A DNA stretch of 46,503 bases from JADGNZ01 sp035995985. GTDB lineage: Bacteria > Acidobacteriota > Thermoanaerobaculia > Gp7-AA8. The position numbers and the translations under genes are program-made. The stretch spans positions 1-46,503 of the forward strand of contig DASYJY010000013.1 in NCBI GenBank assembly GCA_035995985.1, in the 5' to 3' direction. Shown piece by piece: positions 34,399 through 41,868 of this stretch. The notes under the pieces were generated by a model. That model was not told where the DNA came from. It saw only the letters and a list, made by a program, of their open reading frames with translations, and did no database searches. Numbering within the stretch: position 1 is the stretch's first letter; each line of letters opens with the position of its first letter.

Positions 34399-35034
34399 AT
34401 GTCGCTGCTCCTGCAACGTAAAGGTCCCGCGGCGCCGTTGCCGCGCCTCGAAGGGAAAGAAGTGCTCGTGGGGCCGAATCCTGATGCCGCCAAAGTCAAA
34501 GGCGTGATGTTCGGCGGACGCAAGCAGTTCCTCAACGAGGTGGCCGGCGAAGACGGTTTCGCGGCGATCATCGCCAAACTCACGCCGCGCACCGCGAGTT
34601 ACACGAAGACGCCGCTGGCTTCGAGCTGGTGCGAGTTCGCGTCGCTCATCGAGCTCGATCGGACGGCGTACGAAACGCTGAAGCAAAAGTATCCGAATGT
34701 CCTCGCACTCATCGGCGCGGCCTCGGCGGAACTGGGCATCGGACGCGTCTACAAATCGCTCGACAGCACGGAGCTGGTGAAGTTCATGGAGAGCCAGGCG
34801 CTCTTCCACAATCAGTTTCAGAAATTCGGCAACGTCCGATTCGACAAGACCCCGAACGGCGGCCGGATGCTCTGCAACGACTACCCCGTCTACAGCCCGA
34901 TCTACTGCGCCAGCGCCGTCGGCTTCTACCTCGAGTCGATCCTCCGCCACGGCGGCACGGATCCAACGGTCGTCGAGACAAAATGCCAGACCCTCGGCGA
35001 TTCGCACTGCGCGTTCGAGATGACGTGGCGGTAG
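34399..35034 (+). CDS. V4R/DUF2378-like sensor-type protein
   Basis: A 211-aa soluble protein. The middle (about 30-130) has FLNEVAGEDGFAAIIAKLTP and YPNVLALIGAASAELGI, resembling the helical layout of DUF2378 (TIGR02265) proteins. The C-terminal end reads ESILRHGGTDPTVVETKCQT and LGDSHCAFEMTW, the Cys-x(7)-Cys ending seen in V4R and heme-NO-like small-molecule sensing domains. The ligand is unknown. It stands alone, divergent from the VWA genes, and its stop codon directly abuts that of the convergent cNMP gene (35034/35035). Confidence 0.55.
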   Translation: MSLLLQRKGPAAPLPRLEGKEVLVGPNPDAAKVKGVMFGGRKQFLNEVAGEDGFAAIIAKLTPRTASYTKTPLASSWCEFASLIELDRTAYETLKQKYPNVLALIGAASAELGIGRVYKSLDSTELVKFMESQALFHNQFQKFGNVRFDKTPNGGRMLCNDYPVYSPIYCASAVGFYLESILRHGGTDPTVVETKCQTLGDSHCAFEMTWR

Positions 35035-35859
35035 TTACTCGCCGCGACGGATGATCGCGCGCTCCATCACCGCGACTCTCGCCAACAGCTCCGACTGTCC
35101 GCGCAGCAGCGCCGCGATTTCCATCTCTGCTTTGAGATTGACCTGGTAGTCGTTCTCGGCGAGGAGCTTGTCCTTCGTCGACTGGCGGTTCTGACTCATC
35201 ATGATGATCGGGGCCTGAAGCGCTGCGACGGAGGAGAGGGCGAGGTTCAGCAGGATGAATGGATACGGGTCGAAGTTCATCACGCGCAGGACGTTGATGG
35301 ACATCCAGACCGTCATGATGATCGAGAAGAGAATGATGAACGGCCAGGAGCCGCCGAAGGATGCGACCCGGTCGGCGACGCGCTGGCCGAACGTCAGCCG
35401 CTCTTCCTGCTCCTGCAACACGTTGCGCGAGACCTGACGCGACATCAGCTCGTTCGTCTGGCGCAACCGGTCGCCCATCTCTTCGATGATGCGCAGCGCG
35501 GCGGCTGGATTCTTGTGAACGAAGTCGACGAGGTCTTCGCGGTCGAGGCGGATGACGCGCGTCGGTTTCGATGCCGTGGCGGTCGCCGAGCGCGGCGCGC
35601 CGTCGAAGAGCGAGAGCTCGCCGAAATACTGGCCGTTGAAAAGCGTGGCCAGCGTGATGTTGCCGGCGCCTTCGCCGTAGCAGATGTCGACCGCGCCATC
35701 TTCGATGATGAAGAGCGATGTTCCTTCGTCTCCCTGGTTGAAGATCACCTCGCCCGGAGCGAATTCGCTCTCCTCGAGCCGGATCGTCAGCGCCTTCAAA
35801 TCGTCATCGGTCAGCGACTCGAACAGCGGGATTTTCGACAACAGCTCCTGTCTCGTCAT
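35035..35859 (-). CDS. Cyclic nucleotide-binding DUF1003 membrane protein
   Basis: A 274-aa protein. The cyclic nucleotide-binding domain (about 10-120) has FAPGEVIFNQGD, FGELSLFDGAPRSATATA (the phosphate-binding cassette pattern with FGE and RSA) and VIRLDRED. DUF1003 (about 160-260) has FGGSWPFIILFSIIM, MNFDPYPFILLNLALS and LAENDYQVNLKAE, with two transmembrane helices. The Arg in the cassette suggests ligand binding is possible. The start at 35859 gives MTRQELLSKIPLFE, typical for this domain. It follows the ClC gene by 16 nt, so it probably regulates or accompanies that channel. Confidence 0.85.
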   Translation of the reverse strand: MTRQELLSKIPLFESLTDDDLKALTIRLEESEFAPGEVIFNQGDEGTSLFIIEDGAVDICYGEGAGNITLATLFNGQYFGELSLFDGAPRSATATASKPTRVIRLDREDLVDFVHKNPAAALRIIEEMGDRLRQTNELMSRQVSRNVLQEQEERLTFGQRVADRVASFGGSWPFIILFSIIMTVWMSINVLRVMNFDPYPFILLNLALSSVAALQAPIIMMSQNRQSTKDKLLAENDYQVNLKAEMEIAALLRGQSELLARVAVMERAIIRRGE

Positions 35860-35875
35860 GAAACGGAAGAGTACG

Positions 35876-37666
35876 TCAGCGCCGCGCTTCGTCCAAGCGT
35901 TGCGCGTGCGCGCTGAGCAGGTCGCTGCGCGTGAGAATGCCGACCACGCGCGACGGATTGGCGCGCTCGACCACCGGCAGCCGTCCGATTTCCTCGCGCA
36001 CCATGTGATCGGCCGCTTCGCGCAACGACATATCCGAAAAGACAACCGCGGGCGGACGGCGAATGAGATCGCCGACGCGCGTGAATGGCTCGCGGTCGAT
36101 GAAGTCGCGCCGTGTGACGACGCCGAGGAGACGGCCGTCGCGATCGACGACGGGAAAGCCCTGGTGCGTCGGAACGAGTGAATGCACTTCGCTGATGCGC
36201 TGATCGTCACGCAGCGTCACGACCTCGCGCGAACAGGCGTCGGAAACGGAGACGCGGTCGAGGTAGTCGGCGCCGTACTCCATCGGCACGCGTACGCCGC
36301 GGCGCGCGAGCTTCTCGGTCATGATTGTGTTGCGCATCAGCAGCGACGACACGAGGAACCCGGCCGTGCAGCCGGAAAGCAGCGGCAGAAGTCCCATCGG
36401 CTGCAGGGTCGTTTCGAACGCGAAGACGACCGATGCCAGCAATGCCCGCGACGCGCCGGCGAACATCGCCGCCATTCCGACCAGCGCGCAGATTCGTGGG
36501 TCGATACCGAAGCGCGGAAACTGCATGGTGGCCAGTTCGCCGAGCGCCACTCCGGCGCCGCCGCCGATCGTGAAGAGCGGCGCCAGCGTCCCGCCTGATG
36601 TTCCGCTGCCGAGGGAGATCGACCACGAGATGAACTTCATGATGCAGAGGAAGACCACCGCCTGCCCCGCGATGCGCCCGGCCACCATCCCTTCGATATT
36701 GTCGTAGCCGACGCCGAGCGTGTGCGGCGCGAAGTAACCGACAAGTCCGACCGCGAGTCCGCCGAGAGCCGGCCACCACATCCAATGAATCGGCAGCTTC
36801 TCGAAGAGATCTTCGACCCAGTAGACGGCGCGCGTGACGTAGACCGCGAGCCAGCCGACGAGCGCGCCGATGATCGCGTACGCCGCGAGCGCTTCGCCGC
36901 TCGGCCGCGCCAGCATCGGCATCGCGAAGATCGGCTCGGTGCCGACGTACAACATGCGGATCGCCGTCGCCGCCGCGCTTGCGAGTGCCACCGGCACGAT
37001 CGATCGCGGACGGAACTCGAACAGCAGCAATTCGACCGCGAGCAGCACCGCGGAAACGGGACTGCCGAAGGTCGCCGCCATCCCTGCCGCGGCTCCGGCG
37101 GCGAGCAGGATCTTCCGCTCGTCGGCCGTGGTTTTCAGGATCTGTCCGATCAGCGATCCAAGCGCGCCGCCCGTGGCGATGATCGGTCCCTCGGCGCCAA
37201 ACGGTCCGCCGGTGCCGATTGAAATCGCGGCGCTGACCGGCTTGAGCAAGGTGATCCGCGCCGGAATCCTGCTCTCGTTCAACAACACCTGCTCCATCGC
37301 CTCGGGGATTCCGTGGCCGCGAATCGCTTTCGATCCGTAGCGCGCCATGACGCCGACGATCAAACCGCCGATCGCGGGCACGACCAGCACAAGCCATCCG
37401 AGGTGATTGCCGGCGGGTGAGACGAAACGGGTCGACAAACGGCCGTAGAACGCGATGTTCGTGACGATGCCGATGAGCGCCACCAATCCCTGCGCGATGA
37501 ACCCGGTGGCGACGGCGAGGACGACCGACCAGACGCACAGTAGAACGACTCGCTTATCAATGTACGCGCGCTCGATCGGTACGCGCGGCTCGGTCATGTC
37601 GGGCGCGACCGGAATCCCTTCCGCCGTCGCCGACCCTTCGACGCTCAGTTCACTTCGCTGCCGCAT
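35876..37666 (-). CDS. ClC-type chloride channel or antiporter with CBS pair
   Basis: A 596-aa membrane protein. Family motifs are GHGIPEA (in place of GSGIP), GGPFGAEGP with the gating Glu of GxEGP, and GGTLAPLF (GxFxP site). Ten or more helices span about 45-455. Two CBS domains occupy about 465-590 (VVTLRDDQRISEV, GFPVVDRDGRLLGVVTR, GRLPVVERANPSRVVGILTR), which usually bind nucleotides and control gating. I cannot tell channel from proton antiporter. The start overlaps the MarR gene by 17 nt, so the two share a transcript. Confidence 0.9.
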   Translation of the reverse strand: MRQRSELSVEGSATAEGIPVAPDMTEPRVPIERAYIDKRVVLLCVWSVVLAVATGFIAQGLVALIGIVTNIAFYGRLSTRFVSPAGNHLGWLVLVVPAIGGLIVGVMARYGSKAIRGHGIPEAMEQVLLNESRIPARITLLKPVSAAISIGTGGPFGAEGPIIATGGALGSLIGQILKTTADERKILLAAGAAAGMAATFGSPVSAVLLAVELLLFEFRPRSIVPVALASAAATAIRMLYVGTEPIFAMPMLARPSGEALAAYAIIGALVGWLAVYVTRAVYWVEDLFEKLPIHWMWWPALGGLAVGLVGYFAPHTLGVGYDNIEGMVAGRIAGQAVVFLCIMKFISWSISLGSGTSGGTLAPLFTIGGGAGVALGELATMQFPRFGIDPRICALVGMAAMFAGASRALLASVVFAFETTLQPMGLLPLLSGCTAGFLVSSLLMRNTIMTEKLARRGVRVPMEYGADYLDRVSVSDACSREVVTLRDDQRISEVHSLVPTHQGFPVVDRDGRLLGVVTRRDFIDREPFTRVGDLIRRPPAVVFSDMSLREAADHMVREEIGRLPVVERANPSRVVGILTRSDLLSAHAQRLDEARR

Positions 37667-38168
37667 CCTTCTTTGGGACCACCTTCAGTTGATGTTGACG
37701 GCGCGGCGACGCATCCTCTTCGAACAACATCGGCGCGGGGCCGTCGTCGCCGCCGGCATTGGCGACGATTTCTTCGAAGGTGTCTGCGAATCGCTTTCGC
37801 TCCGCATCGGGCAGCGCATCGAAGACCGCCAGGAGCCGCTCCTGCGCGACCGGCGGCGCGTTCTGCAGCAGCGCACGGCCGGAACGAGTTAGATTGAGGA
37901 CGAGCCTCCGCGCATCGCGGCCGTCGCGGTCACGCGTGATGAGACCCGCTTCGACGAGGCGCGTGACGACGACGGAGACGGAGCTCTGATCGGTGAGCGT
38001 GCGTGACGCGAGCTCGTTCAGCGACAGCGACGGCGTTTTCCCAAGCTCGGCCAGCACGAAGAGCTGCGCGCCGGAAACGCCGAGATCCGACTGCGCCTGC
38101 CGGTCGCTGACGCGCAGCATGCGCACGAGGCGGCGGATGGAATCGAGGATGCGCTGGCTGTCGCTCAT
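37650..38168 (-). CDS. MarR family transcriptional regulator
   Basis: A 172-aa winged-helix regulator. The core reads SGAQLFVLAELGKTPSLSLN, ELASRTLTDQSSVSVVVTRL, GLITRDRDGRDARRLVLNLT, the usual helix-turn-helix and wing with the DxRR motif. The ATG at 38168 begins MSDSQRILDSIRRL. TACATT ends 7 nt before it and TTGATG lies 16 nt further up, so it is probably leaderless. The ClC gene follows with overlap, so the regulator likely controls its own operon. Confidence 0.85.
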   Translation of the reverse strand: MSDSQRILDSIRRLVRMLRVSDRQAQSDLGVSGAQLFVLAELGKTPSLSLNELASRTLTDQSSVSVVVTRLVEAGLITRDRDGRDARRLVLNLTRSGRALLQNAPPVAQERLLAVFDALPDAERKRFADTFEEIVANAGGDDGPAPMLFEEDASPRRQHQLKVVPKKDAAAK

Positions 38169-38175
38169 GACGCGG

Positions 38176-38203
38176 AATGTAAACATACTTGGGATCGCAT
38201 CAA
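38176..38203 (-). promoter_or_regulatory. Promoter of the MarR-ClC-cNMP unit
   Basis: On the minus strand TTGATG (38203-38198), a 16-nt spacer and TACATT (38181-38176) end 7 nt before the ATG. Confidence 0.5.
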
Positions 38204-38248
38204 TACGGCAAACGCGGCCGTCCGGCGCCAGTCCATAAAAAGATCTTC

Positions 38249-38277
38249 TTGACAAACGAAGCGTGGGAACGTATTTA
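38249..38277 (+). promoter_or_regulatory. Sigma70-type promoter of the ArsR operon
   Basis: TTGACA (38249-38254), a 17-nt spacer and TATTTA (38272-38277). Downstream, GTGTTAC and GAATACAC form an imperfect dyad ending just before the ATG, a plausible ArsR operator. Confidence 0.75.
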
Positions 38278-38312
38278 ACCATCGTGTTACTTAGCTGATT
38301 GGTTGAATACAC

Positions 38313-38675
38313 ATGCCGGCCGACAAACTCAGCGTCACCTTCGCCGCCCTCGCCGATCCGACTCGGCGCGCCATCCTGGCCCGCCTCTCCACCGGACCGG
38401 CCTCGGTGACCGATCTCGCCGAGCCGCACGACATGAGCCTTCCCGCCATCTCCAAACACCTCAAAGTCCTCGAGCGCGCCGGCCTGATCACGCGCAGCCG
38501 CAATGCGCAGTGGCGCCCCTGCAGCCTCGAGGGCGCCCGGCTCAAAGAGGTGTCCGAGTGGCTCGATCACTACCGCCGTTTCTGGGAGCAGAGCTTCGAC
38601 CGGCTGGACGAATATCTGCGCGAATTGAAAAAAACGAAGGAGAAGAAACATGAACGCCACGCTCGAAAGAAATAG
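38313..38675 (+). CDS. ArsR family regulator
   Basis: A 120-aa winged-helix protein. FAALADPTRRAILARL and VTDLAEPHDMSLPAISKHLK followed by VLERAGLITRSR is the standard ArsR DNA-binding core. No Cys pair typical of metal sensing is present, so the signal is probably not a metal. This subtype commonly sits before AHSA1-domain genes, as here. The last 26 nt overlap the AHSA1 gene. The strong promoter and dyad upstream fit self-regulation. Confidence 0.9.
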   Translation: MPADKLSVTFAALADPTRRAILARLSTGPASVTDLAEPHDMSLPAISKHLKVLERAGLITRSRNAQWRPCSLEGARLKEVSEWLDHYRRFWEQSFDRLDEYLRELKKTKEKKHERHARKK

Positions 38676-39618
38676 CTCTGCAACCTCGGACCGCGAGATC
38701 GCCGCGACGCGCGTTTTCGACGCGCCGCGAGACCTCGTGTTCGAGGCCTGGACCTCGCCCGAACATGTAGGTCAATGGTGGGGTCCGAACGGCTTCACTA
38801 CCACCACGCATTCGATGGACGTCCGCTCCGGCGGCGAGTGGATTTTCGTCATGCACGGTCCTGACGGCACCGACTACAAGAACCACATCGTCTATCGCGA
38901 CGTCGTTCGCCCCGAGCGCATCGTCTATGACCACGTCAGCGGTCCGCTCTTCCACGCCACGGTTCTGTTCGAGGCAGAAGGCGAGAAGACGCGCATTCGC
39001 ATGCAGATGCTGTTCGAGACCGCCGAGCTGCGGAACAAGGTGGCCGAGGAGTATGGGGCGATCGAGGGACTGAATCAGACACTCAACCATCTCGAAGAAC
39101 ACGTTACGAAGATGGCCACCGAGCATGCGGACGATTTCGTCATCACTCGCGAGTTCGATGCGCCGCGCGATCTGGTTTTCGCGGCATGGACGGAGCCGGA
39201 GCGCCTCGCGGAGTGGTGGGGGCCGAAAGGGTTCACGATGAAAGTGGCGAACATCGATCTCCGTCCCGGCGGGATGTTTCACTACGGAATGACTGCGCCC
39301 GACGGCAGCGCGATGTGGGGCAAATTCGTCTATCGCGAGGTCACGCCGCCGGAGCGAATGGTCTTCATCAATTCCTTCTCCGATGAAAACGGCGGCACGA
39401 CGCGCCATCCGATGGCGCCAACATGGCCGCTGCAGATGATCAATACGGTGACGTTGACGGAGCGCGACGGCAAGACGACGTTGACGCTGCGCGGCGGCGC
39501 ATATGAGGCGACCGAGGAAGAGCGCGCGACGTACAAGGCGGGCCACGCGAGCATGCAGGGCGGCTTCACCGGCACGTTCGACCAACTGGCCGCATACCTG
39601 CTGAAGGCGAGATCATGA
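38650..39618 (+). CDS. Double AHSA1/SRPBCC domain protein
   Basis: A 322-aa protein with two tandem AHSA1 domains, about 18-155 and 165-318. Each opens with the same pattern: TRVFDAPRDLVFEAWTSPEH plus WWGPNGF in the first, REFDAPRDLVFAAWTEPERL plus WWGPKGF in the second. Usually these domains occur singly, so this is a fused duplication. The fold holds hydrophobic ligands in other proteins; the ligand here is unknown. AAGGAG lies 7 nt before the ATG. The stop overlaps the DoxX start (ATGA). Confidence 0.9.
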   Translation: MNATLERNSSATSDREIAATRVFDAPRDLVFEAWTSPEHVGQWWGPNGFTTTTHSMDVRSGGEWIFVMHGPDGTDYKNHIVYRDVVRPERIVYDHVSGPLFHATVLFEAEGEKTRIRMQMLFETAELRNKVAEEYGAIEGLNQTLNHLEEHVTKMATEHADDFVITREFDAPRDLVFAAWTEPERLAEWWGPKGFTMKVANIDLRPGGMFHYGMTAPDGSAMWGKFVYREVTPPERMVFINSFSDENGGTTRHPMAPTWPLQMINTVTLTERDGKTTLTLRGGAYEATEEERATYKAGHASMQGGFTGTFDQLAAYLLKARS

Positions 39619-40013
39619 ACGCAATCGATCGACTCCACGCACAGGCGCCGAGAATTCTCGGCGCCTTCCGATTCCTCGCCGGCGTTCTCTTCGCCTGCCA
39701 CGGCGCACAGAAACTGTTCAACGTCTTCGGCGGGATGCCGCCCGGCGTTCCGAAGGGGCTGATCTGGACCGCCGGTCCGATCGAATTCGCCGGCGGCATC
39801 CTGATCGCCATCGGCCTCTTCTCACGCAGCACCGCCTTCCTCGCCAGCGGCCTGATGGCGTTCGCTTACTTTCTAGGCCACGCCCGCAACGGCTTCTGGC
39901 CGAACATGAACGGCGGCGAGCTGGCGCTCCTCTTCTGCTGGTTCTTTTTGTACATCGCCGCGCAGGGTCCGGGAGCGTGGGCGGTGGACAACGTGATGCG
40001 CAAGCGGAGATAA
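39615..40013 (+). CDS. DoxX family membrane protein
   Basis: A 132-aa protein with four hydrophobic helices and the DoxX pattern GAFRFLAGVLFACHGAQKLF, GPIEFAGGILIAIGLFSR, ALLFCWFFLYIAAQGPGAW. DoxX proteins lie in the cytoplasmic membrane and are linked with redox or stress functions in other bacteria. Overlap with the AHSA1 gene places it third in the ArsR operon. Confidence 0.9.
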   Translation: MNAIDRLHAQAPRILGAFRFLAGVLFACHGAQKLFNVFGGMPPGVPKGLIWTAGPIEFAGGILIAIGLFSRSTAFLASGLMAFAYFLGHARNGFWPNMNGGELALLFCWFFLYIAAQGPGAWAVDNVMRKRR

Positions 40014-40041
40014 AGCGCCAAATTTGCATCGGACGCAAACG

Positions 40042-40097
40042 AATTCAACGCCAGCCACGTCCCATTCGTACTTACCACCGGCCGGAGGCGTTGAATT
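40042..40097. promoter_or_regulatory. 11-bp inverted repeat overlapping the rhomboid-like promoter
   Basis: AATTCAACGCC (40042-40052) and GGCGTTGAATT (40087-40097) are perfect inverted copies separated by 34 nt. The right arm contains the -35 hexamer TTGAAT. This could be a pair of operator half-sites or a large hairpin after the DoxX stop. Confidence 0.6.
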
Positions 40098-40118
40098 ATT
40101 CAATCGAGGGAGTACGTT
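40091..40118 (+). promoter_or_regulatory. Promoter of the rhomboid-like gene
   Basis: TTGAAT (40091-40096), a 16-nt spacer and TACGTT (40113-40118), 9 nt before the ATG; no Shine-Dalgarno, so probably leaderless. Confidence 0.5.
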
Positions 40119-40127
40119 CGCACCGTC

Positions 40128-41048
40128 ATGTTCCGCAGCCGCGGTGAAAATCTGCGCTCGACGTACATCCTCATTTTCCTGAACGTCGCGTTTTTCATGC
40201 TGCAGTTTCAGGACGCCGCGAAGTTCGCGCGGCTCTTCGGCTTCGACCGCAACGCCGTCGCCGCGGGGCAGGTCTGGCGGCTCTTCACGTACCAATTCAC
40301 GCAGGCCGGCCACGTCGGCCTGATCACGTTTCCTCCGATCCTGACGCTCTTCCTCAATCTCGTGCTGCTGTCGCTGATGGGATTCGCGGTCGAAGAGGAA
40401 TGGGGAACCGGCAACTTCATTCGCTTCTATCTGATCTCGACCCTGGCCTCGGCGCTCGTGGCGGCGTGGTTCAGTACGCCGTTGATGGGATCGTTCTTCA
40501 TCAACTTCACGCTGCTCTTCGTCTACGCCGCGCTGAATCGCGACCAGACCTTCTATCTCTCCACCATCCTGCCGATCCGCGTCACCTTCCTGGCCTGGAT
40601 GGCGCTGGCCGCGCTGCTGACCGGCGTCTTCTTCGGCAGCAAAGCCAACCTCGCCGCGCTGGCAGGAGCGGCGGCCGGGTTCGCGTACTACATCTCGCAG
40701 CGCGTTCGCGTGCTGGCGATTGCGGCCGCCGATCTGCCGCAGCAGTTCGACGCCGCCGACGCCGCGGTCGTCGCCGCGACGCGCAACATGACGCGCGTCG
40801 CCGCGGTGAAGAAGGCGCTGTCCACCGGCTCAAAGTCGGACATCGATCGCATCATCCATCTCGCCGAGCGCGAAAAAGTTGCGGGCGTGAACATCTGCGG
40901 GCCGGCCGACTACAAACCCGAGCACGCCGACCGCTACTGCATCCGCTGCGAAGGCTTCGCCGAATGCACGGCGCGGCATCTGCGCATCAATCGTCCGGCC
41001 GTCATCGCGCAAGCGCCGCCCGCCGCTGCATCGCTCGAAACGACGTAG
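40128..41048 (+). CDS. Degenerate rhomboid-like membrane protein
   Basis: A 306-aa protein with six predicted helices over about 10-195, resembling the rhomboid fold (GQVWRLFTYQFTQAG, EEEWGTGNFIRFYLI, LAALAGAAAGFAYYI). The catalytic Ser motif GxSG is replaced by MGSFF, and the His expected before the last helix is missing (KANLAALAG), so protease activity is unlikely. The 110-residue cytoplasmic tail contains ICGPADYK and CIRCEGFAECTAR, a Cys cluster that may bind metal. Its role may be to hold or deliver other membrane proteins. It precedes the Wzm gene by 26 nt. Confidence 0.65.
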   Translation: MFRSRGENLRSTYILIFLNVAFFMLQFQDAAKFARLFGFDRNAVAAGQVWRLFTYQFTQAGHVGLITFPPILTLFLNLVLLSLMGFAVEEEWGTGNFIRFYLISTLASALVAAWFSTPLMGSFFINFTLLFVYAALNRDQTFYLSTILPIRVTFLAWMALAALLTGVFFGSKANLAALAGAAAGFAYYISQRVRVLAIAAADLPQQFDAADAAVVAATRNMTRVAAVKKALSTGSKSDIDRIIHLAEREKVAGVNICGPADYKPEHADRYCIRCEGFAECTARHLRINRPAVIAQAPPAAASLETT

Positions 41049-41060
41049 GAGTCTGCGCGG

Positions 41061-41066
41061 TAGACT
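41061..41066 (+). promoter_or_regulatory. Likely -10 element of the ABC exporter
   Basis: TAGACT ends 8 nt before the GTG at 41075 with no ribosome site, fitting leaderless initiation. Confidence 0.4.
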
Positions 41067-41074
41067 CCGCAGCG

Positions 41075-41866
41075 GTGGACGAGCTCCGCAACCTCTATCG
41101 ATATCGCCAGCTCATCGCGGCGCTCACGGCGCGCGATCTGAAAGCGCGTTACCGCGGCTCCATCCTCGGATTTTTCTGGTCGCTCGCCAATCCGCTCCTG
41201 CTGCTCACGGTCTACACGGTCGTCTTCACCTTCTTTTTTCCGTCGAACGTGATCAAGCCGTATCCGCTCTTTCTCTTCGCCGGGATCCTGCCGTGGACGT
41301 TCTTCTCCGCCGCCGTCCTCGAATCGACGACGGCGATTTCGTCGAACGCGGGACTGATCAAGAAGGTCATGTTCCCCGCCGAGGCGCTGCCGCTGGTGAC
41401 GGTGGCATCGCATCTGGTGCACTTCGTACTGGCGATGCCGATCCTGCTCCTGGCCACGATCGGATTCGCGCTGCACGGCGACATCAGCATCAGCGCAACG
41501 ATTCTCCTCGTCCCGTTTTTGATGATCCTGCAAACGCTCTTCGTGGCCGGCATCGCCATGACCGTCGCTTCGATGTCCGTTCTCTTCCGCGACCTGCGTG
41601 ACATCCTCACGAACCTGATGCAGCTCGGCTTCTTCGTTACGCCGATTCTTTATTTGATCGACAAAGTGGCCTCGCGCCCCTTCCGAGCGCTGCTCCGTCT
41701 GAATCCGATGACACCGTTCATCGTCTCGTATCAGGACGTGCTCTTCTTCGGCCACGTCCCCGGCATCGCCGACACGCTGCTGATGATCGCGTACGCGTTC
41801 GTGTCGGTAGCGATGGGGGTGGCGGTCTTCGGAAGACTGCGCGACACGCTGGCGGAGGCAATCTAG
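41075..41866 (+). CDS. Polysaccharide ABC exporter permease, Wzm-like
   Basis: A 263-aa ABC-2 membrane subunit that exports lipid-linked glycans. The opening YRQLIAALTARDLKARYRGS then ILGFFWSLANPLL is highly characteristic, followed by FLFAGILPWTFFSAAVLEST, AGLIKKVMFPAEALPLVTV and FFVTPILYLIDKV. Six helices are expected. The GTG at 41075 is the only reasonable start. The Wzt gene follows after 2 nt. Confidence 0.9.
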   Translation: MDELRNLYRYRQLIAALTARDLKARYRGSILGFFWSLANPLLLLTVYTVVFTFFFPSNVIKPYPLFLFAGILPWTFFSAAVLESTTAISSNAGLIKKVMFPAEALPLVTVASHLVHFVLAMPILLLATIGFALHGDISISATILLVPFLMILQTLFVAGIAMTVASMSVLFRDLRDILTNLMQLGFFVTPILYLIDKVASRPFRALLRLNPMTPFIVSYQDVLFFGHVPGIADTLLMIAYAFVSVAMGVAVFGRLRDTLAEAI

Positions 41867-41868
41867 CG

